This document shows, piece by piece, positions 32,381 to 44,300 of a stretch of DNA of 64,000 bases. A program made the translations under genes and the position numbers. The DNA comes from Alentia gelatinosa (taxonomy: Eukaryota; Annelida; Polychaeta; Phyllodocida; Polynoidae), in NCBI GenBank assembly GCA_950022655.1, contig OX465583.1, positions 35,491,360 to 35,555,359 of the forward strand, read 5' to 3'. The notes below the pieces were generated by a model. The model was not told the origin of the DNA, searched no databases, and saw nothing but the letters and a program-made list of their open reading frames with translations. Position 1 is the stretch's first letter. Each line of letters starts with the position of its first letter.

Positions 32381-35300
32381 ATGAAATACAAATCAATACT
32401 CAATGATGAGAATAGCCCCACAGATGATGGTATGATTCATGGAGGTGATCCCACCCCTTCGGATTATGAAGGTGAAGTAAAGCCGGTCTCTTATGATACT
32501 GGGTGTACGCACTCGTGCCCTAGAGTCGAGGTTACGCTATTTCCCTTCAATCGAATAGGTCAGAAGTTATACATATTGAATTTGAATTCCTGTTGTTTTA
32601 CGTTATAGCAGCAGCCTGGGTGATAACAAAGTAAGATTGAACCTACAAGATGAGGATAACAGAGACACAATCTAATATAGCGGTTCAGCCAAGAGTCAAC
32701 CCATATACCAGACACCATGCAGTCCAACACGCTATCCACTCTGCTACGCCGCCACCATTCGAAGAAGGTAAGATTATACATCAGTGCAGGCACAACGCTA
32801 TCATGCTCATCATGGAATAGATCATGAATCACACTCATCATTCTATAGACCATTAATCATTGTTCAGATCTTCAGTCATACAGTCATGCTTATCATTGTA
32901 TATATCATCAATCACACTCATCATTGTGAAGATTATAGGCCATTAATCACAATCATCATTGTATAAATTATCCATGACACTCATCGTTGTATAGATTCTC
33001 AATCACACACACATCATTGTACAGAAAATCAATCACACTCATCATTGTATGACTTATCAATCACACTCGTCATTCTATAGACAATTAATCACACTAATCG
33101 TTATGAAGATTACCAATTACCCGCTCATCTTTGTGAAGATTATCCATCGCACTCATCATTATATAGATCATCAAATATAGAGAACCCTTATTACCTCCAC
33201 CCTCACATTCACTGCCATGGCAATACGCATTTTTTCATATACTACTAACATAGCTCTTAACCCATGCACCCACTGCTTTCCTGATACACAACGATAGGCC
33301 TTACGATTGACTTCCCGATTGAAAATTGAAAAAAATAGAGTCATTGGCCATACTGTCAGGTATTTTTAATCGTAGTGTATCGGAAGGTTTATCGTGGCTG
33401 AGCGACGGTAGTTGGGGCTCAGTTTCAGGTTGCATTAAACTATTAGTAGCACAGGGGAATTAGATACTATACAATATATAATAGAGAAGCAAATGACCTG
33501 AAAAATGACCCCCGGGGGTCTCCTGCATGAAACTTGCCATGTTGGTCAATTATCACCTCAGGAATCTGAATCTGATGCTCATTTGCGCCAAAACGTGTAA
33601 TAGAGAATGCTTATGCTATTGCAGACAACAGTAACGTATGGGACCATGGTGGCCTTGGAGGGCCCTCTACCCATGGGCGAGCTGCTCATGTTACAGACTC
33701 CACCTCACGGGGAGCAGCTCACAACATGGTGGGCACCACCGGACTCACCCACGACCAGCTCGCTTACCTCTACGACTCCTGGACCTCCGAGAAGAGCGAC
33801 CTCGGCATGCTGACCTCCCCGGAGTTCCTTAGCGCCATGCCCGCCGTGGAGGAGCCCGAAAGCAGGGCATTGGAGGAGAGGCTGTGGTTGGGGGCCTCGC
33901 CACCTGGAGATGTGGGGAATCATGCACACGCTTCCAGGGTGTTACCGTCCAGCCCCCCACTGTCGACGTTTGCCACCAGGCAGGGATATCAAGGTGAGAT
34001 ATTCACGACATGAACTAGAATATAACTGCTATATTTCTATTACGAATTTACCAGAATATTTCACCCAGCAGATGTAACTTTTCGGTTGGAAAAATATGCC
34101 TTTCCCTCATTAAGTCTAGGGAATGCCAAGATACAATGGAGATTCGAAAGATATCCTTACACCCTTTTGACAATCAATTATAAAGATCGCGGTATATATT
34201 TTGATTGCATTTTTTCTAATTTATTCATAAGTCCTCCTCTGGCGATTATCCGTGATACTTTAGCTCCAAGCACATCCTCTATACTGGCCAACAATAACCC
34301 ACTGCGATTTAATCTTTACCCCAACTTTTCAATAAGAATAAACGTAGTATTATGTAGCCTCGGGGGCATACATTTTCTAAGGTTTTCTGAATTAAAAATT
34401 CTAAAGTGAATCGATAAGATTGAAAAGTGACTAAGATAAAAGATAATGATTAATATACATTAAAATACATCTTTGTATTGGTTGTGTGGGAAACATTGAC
34501 ATGTGTGTTGTTGAGTGTGTGAGGAGAAAATTGACGGTGGAAAGGGAGGATGTTTGTGAGCTGAGGTATAATGTATATGTGTATTACTGGAGGGAAACTA
34601 GAGATGGATTGTTCCATTTTAGCTCATTTTATGATAGCAGGGTAATTGGATTAAAAGGCCGGTAATACCCCCCCCCCCCCCCCTACAATTAATGATCAAT
34701 TTTGATTGTATGATACATGATATATGTACAATATGTTTCAAAAATGAATATTTGTAGGTCATCAAACGATGTATACTGTTCACGCAATGGAGATCTATAC
34801 ATGCTATTTGGGCAACCAGTATGGTCTGATATAATTTTACATGAATAGTGATATACTGAAACGTATAAGAATACATTTCGATTCCAGAAGAAATGAGATA
34901 CAGAAAGAGTCAATTATGTCCTTCTTGCTTTGCGAGAATGATAAATCCTTCTAAAGCAACCCATAGGATGAGATCAGGTAGGCGTGGTAAAGAAAATCTA
35001 TGTTGAATACCCCCCATTTTGCTTTGACCATTTGTTGACGGGGCAAACACTGCTATATCTAACCATCCAGAAACTCAGACTTATAAATGACCATGGCAAC
35101 AGGATCAGATCCGGAAACGAACTCAGGCCAGAGCAATGGTGAGTTTCCGTCGAAACAGGCAACATACATCAATAGCAACAGTAGGCAAGGGTGGATTGGG
35201 GACATAGGGGTCACCGACTCCCCCCACCATCCTGTCATGGTCGGCTGACTCCATCTCACGCATGACTGCACACTGATGACAGAGCGTTTCACTGTGTTTG

Positions 35301-38300
35301 CCTCATCCTATAGTAAACTGGTATTGTCATAGCAACAGGGTGGCGGTGCATCAGGATGCGATCGAATATTCGTGAACTCTGAGCCAGGACTGTGTGTACA
35401 TGTCGGCGGACGTCCGACGGCCTTCTCCGATAATTCATGGTCTTCATATTTGTCTAAAGAGTCAAATATTGGACGGAATGAGGGACGAACTTAAATTAAC
35501 ACAAGGAGTGTGGCGGTTTTCCCTAGTAATCTATCTGTAATTTACCTGCTCTTGCTGAATCTTCATACGATATAGTCTGCAAATGAAAGCAGACACATTT
35601 GAAAGGAAAAGATAGATTGTCATTAAAAGCATTTTTCAGTTCAAAATTCCTACTTTAAGTTTAGTTTATTCCGTTCTGTTTGTATAGCGCTTCATCATTT
35701 TTTACTAAACAGACCCAATGAGTCCTTGTATAATGCTGGAAAATACGTTCCATGACGAATATATGAATGGAAGTTTGAACTGCGCATCTAAGTTTTATCT
35801 AGAAACAAATAATCGATTGGGGGCGTCTATTGTTAGTTCTGTATGCAACTTATATCAGGTAGCTATTGACTACCTTGTTTCATAATGGTATCTATAGTTA
35901 CAATAGTCCACTACTTGAGGTTTGGCATGTCATGATTGTTGTAATCAGCTAATTGCTGAACTATTCTTAATGTGCCGAGGTTTGACTGTCTCTACAAAAT
36001 TCACTTATGTCATATTTGATCAGTAACGAAATATCCTGTGATCAATGGCTCTCTACCTGTAAAAGCAAATTGAAATTCTACCCGCATGCAAAGTAGATTA
36101 CATCAACATAATGTAGGCCTTTGCAAAAATCGTTGTTCTCTATCATTCTCTATCATCTAGGGAAGACAATAACACTCCATCTTACCGTCAATCACTAATG
36201 TATAAATTGCCAATCATCGATACAAAATTTAGAATACATATGATATATGGCTTGACTCGCTAAGGACGGGCGCCAGTGTAAGGGCTGGCGCTAATATCCC
36301 TGTACACTGCTCTGGGCGATGACCATATTGTCGTATAAACCCAAAGCTTAAAAAAAGAGTAAATTTCGAAGAAATAATGTCTCCAGGCATCATTCGTCGA
36401 TTAATGGTATTAAAAACTTCCCAACAGGACGTCATACAAAATCTAGCACTTAGAAACGCAATACATATTGAACTTTCATTTTTGTGCATAAAGGAAAAGA
36501 TAAGTATTGTCGCACTATTAAAGGTGTGTTCAACTAATCCTCCAACAACCCATTTTTCCAACTTGATGATCCACAGATAATTCTGCCCACCTGATGACCC
36601 TCAGCCAGCGTCTCACTGCCTTCCTCCGCAGGCGTCCGCAGGTGGCAGACATCCATATGGCATCTCTCCGGCACCAAGAGGGGAGTTCTGGTTCGGTGAG
36701 CATCACTTTCTGAATGAACAACACGAAACCTGTCCACTATCTAGGAAAACATTATTCTAAGCTACCTTAAAGTGGCGTTTACACTAGACAATTATAGGTG
36801 GCAATTCTTGAATTTTGCACCACATGGCGCCTTTCAGCTGTCAGTGGCTAGGAATCGGTGCATATGAAAAGTGCAAATGCTTGAGGAAATTCTTTGGTTG
36901 ATGACGATTGCGGCCGATATTACGTGATCGAGCATCACCTGACGACTATAGGCTAGACGATCTACAGTCGTCACGTTTTAGTCGTCTAGTGTAAACGGCG
37001 GGTTAGTCACTGTTTGACCTCTGATTGGTATTGTGGGGCATGGGAGCAGATGATTTTCAAAACTTTGAGAGGTAATCCCTTTGATAGTGAAATGTCCTAG
37101 GATGCATACTAGTCGATTGATTTCTCAAGATGAAATGGGTTTTGAACACTTACATTATTATGTCTTCTAATATATTTGATTACCATGAAAATATACTAGC
37201 AAGCAGTGCATATTTAAGTCTATGTTTTATTTATGTTGGCTTTCATGTTTTATTTTCCACGTGGAAAGCCTATTGGATAAGTATTGAATATAAGCTTCTC
37301 ATTTGCTAAATTTATTCTTCTCTATCATCTAAATTTTATTTTGTACAACCCATCAATGTTATACAACCGTATATGTATTCCTCGTAGAAAGACAGCAATT
37401 ATCATTAATATTTATATATATTTGCAGGGACGACCACGTCGGTCCAGGTCCAGAAACAGCGTTCACCCAATGCCGGAAACCGGTCAAAGCCCGACACGAG
37501 AATCCACCAGTCTTTACGACATGCGTTCACCTGCTGCCACTCCACACTCCCGTCTCATCACCCCTCTCTCAGATCTCTACGGCGGCCATGAAAGGTCACA
37601 CGTGACCCTGCGAACTGCGCACGCGTATCCAACACCTCGACCACCGTACCGGAAATGGTGCAAGATTCTGTTGTTCATTTTCCTGGCTGTGTTTGGGGTA
37701 CTGGCGGTGGTGTGTATGGGCTACTTGCTGTACTTGATAGGTAGGTCAAATACCCTCATGAATGCGGTTATTTGCTCGATAGTCGCGAGGCGCCACATTC
37801 AGCATTCATTATTGCTTATTTTGGGGAACATTTGTTGATTGAAATGAAGATGACATATAGTCATATGCCACTTAGTACTTAATAAAGAAAAGAAGAAGAA
37901 TAAACTACGGGTTGAGTGACCTATTCACTAAGCAATTTCAGTTCACTTTGTTGACAGCAGGAACTTATTAGAATGCGACCACGTCGTAGGGAACATTAGA
38001 GAGAGAAACACAGAGAGGGAGACAGAGACAGAGACAGAGATGGACAGAGGTAGACACAGAGATACATAGTGGATAGGCTACCCAGTATAACCTAATTACA
38101 AATATCAAAGACTGATCGCTGAGCGATCTTGCTGGTTTTAGGCACGGGTAACTCAGTGTTCTTTTGTTTTAGCCCAGGGATAGGCCTATTTCTCTCATTC
38201 CCCAATACATATCAACCATCGTAACCTATCCAGTATAGTTCATACGTTTTATTTGGATGTAACAGCAGACTGTAGGAGAATACTGCCAGACGGAATAAAT

Positions 38301-41300
38301 ACATGGAACATAATTCAGAAAATGAATCTCAAAGGATTTTGATGCCTTCTCTCATTACCCCTACCCTGGATAAAAGGAGAGAAGCAGGGGCTTGGGAACA
38401 TAAAATTTTATTGAATTTTATATGGTAATATATGGTAAAATTTTATGCCGACCTTATTGGACGACATATGAATATGATATTAATATGAGGATAAGTAATA
38501 AGGTAAAGGTAATTGACAAATAGAGTAACGGTCAATTATGATAAGAAAATATGATATACAATATAAATGTTAATTGTACGTGATACAATACATGGTAAAT
38601 TGTATATGGTAAATAAAAAAGGCCTACGTGAGTAGGAAAAAAGAAGTGAGGTTGAGGGTGGGTGGGACGAGAAAGACTGGAGTACGTGTGTACTGCAGTA
38701 GGGCTGGAGAAGAAGTGAGACCGGGACCGATGCCGTGGGCGCGCTCGTGACTGCGCAGTACGTGTGAAAGCCGCTAGAGGGCAGGAGGGGCGCTCGTGTC
38801 GCGCGAGAGGGGGGAACACCAGGGGGAGCAATGACCACCCCTGACCAAAGGCCATGAGTAACCCATTACCCCTACCCTGGATAAAAGGAGAGAAGCAGGG
38901 GCTTGGGAACATAAAATTTTATTGAATTTTATATGGTAATATATGGTAAAATTTTATGCCGACCTTATTGGACGACATATGAATATGATATTAATATGAG
39001 GATAAGTAATAAGGTAAAGGTAATTGACAAATAGAGTAACGGTCAATTATGATAAGAAAATATGATATACAATATAAATGTTAATTGTACGTGATACAAT
39101 ACATGGTAAATTGTATATGGTAAATAAAAAAGCCAAGGAGCCATTAATAAACGGAGAGGGTGGGAGGGAGTAATTAAGAGTTTTTGTTGAGTAGGGATTG
39201 GACCAATGCACGGTTGACTGAGTCGGCGTCATTGTTCTTTATGTATGTCCTATGAGCGTTAGATTTCCAGCCGCCATACCTTTGGATGGAGAGTTCTGGC
39301 ATACCGGCCTGGTATGCCTGTGTTGCTGCAGCCTTGCGAAGGCCATGCAGCGTAAAGGTATGCGGCTGGTGAACGGCTCGTAGGATGTCTTTCCACCCTT
39401 TAGTCAGGATTCTGGTCGTAACGGTCGCTCCGTGTTCGTGCTGGAGGAACGGGTCCTCGGGGTTGGCTGTAGGGGACGCCACCAACATCTGACGTATAGC
39501 ACGTACCGGGCAGAACCGCGGATAGGGTGACTCGTGCAGCGTGACCGTTTTCTCCTCCCCCACATGCTGCATGTTTTTGGCGGCTTTGACACGGACGGTC
39601 ACGCGTCGACGGCTGACCACCACATCCCGGCGCGATAGGTGTCGTGCCGCGTCGTACCTCGAGGCCGTTGGGGGCGCCACTTCGCTTTGCCTGAGTGCCG
39701 CGTAATAAATGATCAGGATGGCGGCCCGTAGAGCGAGGTGAGTTGGAGAATCTGTAAGGGCCGCGAGGACGGCCCGGATCACGGCCAACGGCACTGGTGG
39801 TTTCACGTTGGGCTGATAGGTTTTGTTTCACCGCATCGCCTCGAGGGCCCGCTTGATCCGGAAGTCCTCCGTGGGTGCGACAACCCCTCCCGTCAGTCGC
39901 AGGTGCGACCGCACGTGTGAGAGGTGATTCGCGACCGTGGCCGGAGAGGGGGCGTGGTCCGCGACGTATTCGAGGTACACCGTGGTAAAGCTCACCGTGG
40001 GCCTCTGCGGGTCCGCCCCCATCCGCTGGCAGAATGCGAGGTAGGTCGCGACGGCGCTCCGCTGGTTCGCGACCGTTCCGGGGGCACGTGCCTCTGATTG
40101 TCGAGCAGATGCCCTCGTCTGGAGACAGCGTAGTGCCGGATCTGCATGTGAGACGTAGAACAGGAATAAATGCCGCGTGAGTACATGGCATAATTTCAGT
40201 GAGGGAATGGAATTTGGTGAACGTGGCCGCTTTGTCAAATTCCCTCGAGGTCAGGTGGGCATGGCTGAGGGCATCCGCGACGGTGTTGAGTGCCCCCGGT
40301 ACGTGTGTGTAGATGAAGTCGATCTGCAATTTCGCCTGGACCATCCAGGTTTACCGGGCACACTCCGCAAGGACTGAGTTCCTCGCCCGGCCAGATGTGA
40401 GTGCCTGGACGGTGCCTAGGTTATCGCAGAAGACTTCTACCCGCATGCCTCGATCCCGGTCAGTGAGGAACGTGTTCATCGCGAATATGGTGTTCAGTGC
40501 CTCGAGCTCGGCGATACAGTCGATGGGGTCGTTGACAGGGCACACCTGCCCGGAGTACGAGTACTTCCCGTCTGTACCTCCGATGCCCGAGAGGCACGCA
40601 TCGACGATGAGACACTTTGTAGGTGGGCCGCGAGGGATGAGGGCGTGGCCGTTCCAGCCCTCAGCAAAGCGGAGGAACCATTGCAAGTCTTGCCGCATCT
40701 CGGCGTTGATGTTGACGTAGAAGCCGGACATCCTCCGGAGGGCCTCGAGCAATTTACTCACGAACGGCCGGGCCGGCCGTATGCACTTCGACACGTGAAG
40801 TATCTTGCCGAGGACCGACTGGAGTTGGCGCTTCGTGAGTGACCGTTTCGCTGATACCGCCCTGACATGTGCCCGGACGTCCAGCAGCTTGTCCTCGGGG
40901 ATGGTGAGAGACATCTCCGGGGCATTGATGACAATGCCCAGCCAGGTAACGACCGGCGCCGGGGTCTGGGCCTTGTCTCGTGCTTCCGGGAGCCCGAGTT
41001 CGTTGAAGAGCTCACGGGCGATGTTAAAGTTGACGGCCGCCTTGGCCCGGCTCGGGGACAAGATGATCAGGTCGTCCAGGTACATACATGCCTCGACCCC
41101 CTTCTGGCCGAGGATACCCACAATGCAGTCTGCCACGCACTGCATGTGGTACGAGGAGGCCCGGACACCGAACGGCATGGCCGTATCACAGAAGTACCCG
41201 TCCTCCCATGCAAAGCATAACAACGGCCAGTCGAGGGGGTCGCACCTGAAATTCTTATAGGCCCTGGCGATGTCGATGGTGGACATATAGCTACCGGGCC

Positions 41301-44300
41301 CGGTGGCCACCAGGCGGCCGACGAAGCTGTCGACGGTCGGGAGGCAGTGGTCGCGCTCCTGCCCGTAGACTGAGTTTTTGATGATGTACCCGTTTACACT
41401 TTGCTCCTTCGGGTACGTCATATCTGTAATGACACGCCGGTTGTTGGAGGCTCGCTTTTCGCGTGTCATTAGTGGCGACACGTGGCACCAGGGTGAGAAC
41501 GGGGGTTCCCGGAATGGTCCCGGTAGGTTACTGTGCCCGCGTTCCTTTCTGATGAACTCTCTGATGTGCTCTGGGTACCCCGTAGCGCTGGGATGATTGG
41601 GTATCCCATGCGTGTCGCTGGTGGGCCCGATGTACCCCAGAGGGAAGCCGTAACGCACGAAGTCCAATAGCTCCCTCCTCTCCGGTACCTCCCCGAGGTA
41701 TCGTACCCATGCCGGCACATTGAGGTCGGATGGGAGCTCGATCCGTGCGCCCAGGGCGTTGGGCAGCCCTGTTTGCCGCACCTCCGAGTAGATGTATGCG
41801 TGTCCCGGCGGCCCGGGCCCGGCGAAGTCCGGCCAGTGGGCCCGCCTGTGGTCCGCAAACGCCCCGGGGTCCGTCCGGATGCCGGGGGAGGGGACACCAG
41901 TCTCACAGACCTCCCTGATGGCCGAGAAGTCTGGCGGAGCGACTGTGTCCATTTCCTCCCGGGGCAATTGCCGAGGCAATTACTCGCTGTCCACGCTGTC
42001 ACTGAGAATAATGGGAGTGGATTCAGTGGGCGTGTCGTAAGCGTCTTTTGTGCTCGCCACGTGTCTTGCGGGAGGTGTTGTTGACACGTGGGGTGTTTGA
42101 TCGTTGAGCCCCCCTTCCGCTATGGTGCGTGCGTACTGGATGGGGGGGGGGAGCGACGCGCCTCGCTCACTCGCGGGGCGCGTCCGGTCTGTTTTTTAAA
42201 CTCTGTTGTGGTAGCGCTTTGGTGTCGGCGGCACGAACCGAGTGTCCGGCTTGGTGTGTCCGGCGTGGTGCGGGTGTCGGTGTAGGCAGAGTGCTGTCGT
42301 ACCCTACGCCGTACGATAGCTTTGCGGTTACACGCGTGGATGGAGTGTGTGCACATCCTGCCGACCGAATCGCAGAACGAGCACACGTGTAACCACTTGA
42401 CTCCCCGCTCCTGGTAGCCGTTGCGCTGGCGACACCCCCTCTCCGAGTTGTAAGCCCGGCATGGCAGCTCGTGCCCGCCGGACTTGTCTCCTCCTTGACC
42501 GAAACCGTTCCCACCCGTAGGGGTCATGGCCAGACGAACCCGTTCGTCCTGGATTCTTACATGATCCGACCAATAAATGTGTCCTGCCTCCACCTGGTCA
42601 AAAATGAAGTTAGACCAATGGCGGACGCCGGCCCACGGCCGTGACTGCGCGTCCACCGAGACCTGGTGGAGGTGCCGATACATATCCTTACGGTCGCCCT
42701 CGTGGGTAGCACGGTCGTCCTCCATGAGAGCCAGGAAAGCACTGATGTACTCGAGGGGGCCCAGTGTACCCCTGACCTCGAGTTTCTGACTGAGGGTATA
42801 TATCCCCTCACGGTCCACAAACATGAACGGCTTTGAAATTAAACGTGAAGTTGTCAAATCTGAGGCCAACTTACCAGCCGTTCTATCATGTCACAGGGCC
42901 TCACGGTCGAGCTCCCTTTGTAGAAAATCCTCCGGCACGAATCGTTCCCGCAGCTGCCTCAGTGGTGGTAGCCGTGCGGTCTGCTCATTCGCCCATTCCC
43001 TGGTCCGGGCCTCCACGGCGGTTGGTTCTGTCGGCGGCCTCGACCTCGAAGCCCGGGAGGACGATCGTTCGCGGGACATCCTGTTGATGGCCTCCATCAT
43101 GGTATCCATCTTGTTTTCAAGTGCGGTCATCCTCGAGGACTTAACGGTCGAGCCGTTGTCGGAGACCGACCCCACGTGCTCCGTGCCCGTTTGCCTCGAG
43201 TCCGTAACCGTACCTTCTGAGCTCCCCCCTGCGTCTGGTCCTTGGGATGGTCCAGCGACGGGATTACTGCGTGTGTTCGGTGGACCCATGTTGTTCTCTC
43301 CTCCTCACTTGTGATGCGTGTTCCTCGTGGTAGAATGGACGTGCCGGCCTTTACTCGTGGAGTGAAAGGCAGCGAGCACGTGGCCAAAAAGACGAGAAAG
43401 ACTGGAGTACGTGTGTACTGCAGTAGGGCTGGAGAAGAAGTGAGACCGGGACCGATGCCGTGGGCGCGCTCGTGACTGCGCAGTACGTGTGAAAGCCGCT
43501 AGAGGGCAGGAGGGGCGCTCGTGTCGCGCGAGAGGGGAACACCAGGGGGAGCAATGACCACCCCTGACCAAAGGCCATGAGTAACCAATGTTGTAACTCT
43601 ATAAAGGCTATCTTGGTAGGTGGACGTTGCTTTGCGGCGACTAAAAAAAATGGCTATCTTCCTACAATTACATATTTTGGTGCTATATTGTGTTATGCGC
43701 TAGTATCAGTTTTATTCTGAGATATCAATAATTCTATTGCAGTGTCGACGATTGAAGGCACCAAGGCGGATGTGCCAACCAAACAGCCAGAAATCATCAA
43801 AGGTAATTCATGAAGATTTGTTTAACAGCAAATATATTGTCGGGAACCCGCATATGCTGATCCTTTAAGAATAAACAAGTAGGGCTAGATTATTTTTCAT
43901 ATCCCTCTTGTGCTTAGAGGGCTCAACAGATTAGATAAGTAAGAAAAAAGTGGTTTCATGATCAGCCTGGGCATTAAGCAGAGCATAAAGAACATGTCTT
44001 AGATCATATGCAAATATTCATCAGACCTTTCAATATAGACCCTTTTCCGCTCGGCCGAAATTGAATCTGATTTCCCAGATACGCGACAGAGTTGGTCGAA
44101 TAGCAACGTATTCTTTAGTATTAGACGATCGGGTGTACGAGAATCATACATTTAAAATAACAGTTAAAGTCTCCACAGTATAGTGATTGCATTATGTTCT
44201 ATCGTATTCCCGCTCCAATTTGGTTGGGTATATGTATATACCATCATAGAAATATCTCATCTATAGTTAAGTTGACACAGGATGAACGCAGACCAGGCTA

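Larger units (their letters stand above)
38353..43586 (-). mobile_element. Ngaro-type tyrosine-recombinase retrotransposon, nearly complete
   Basis: Read on the - strand, the order is A1 repeat (43586-43391), gag, reverse transcriptase/RNase H, tyrosine recombinase, B1 (39132-38864), A2 (38863-38666) and B2 (about 38621-38353). These are the split direct repeats A1...B1-A2-B2 of Ngaro/PAT-like elements, which integrate with a tyrosine recombinase instead of an integrase. No DNA methyltransferase domain is present, which favours Ngaro over DIRS/PAT. B1 and B2 look identical over about 269 bp and A1/A2 differ by about a 2-bp indel, so insertion is recent. It sits antisense in intron 4 of the SEA-mucin gene, with no obvious target duplication, as expected for recombinase-mediated insertion. 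GC content is much higher than the host intron. Confidence 0.9.

Noticed and set aside
32780..33180. CRISPR-like spacing of repeated ATCAATCACACTCATCATTG
   Set aside because: Units are imperfect and adjacent with no unique spacers, and the genome is eukaryotic. It is a minisatellite.
39400..40180. Long extension of the RT/RNase H frame across the recombinase region
   Set aside because: It has no domain after RNase H and is the GC-rich shadow of the tyrosine recombinase frame.
40805..41260. Several + strand frames of 100-160 codons within the Ngaro element
   Set aside because: They are antisense shadows of the RT frame, which carries all the catalytic motifs.
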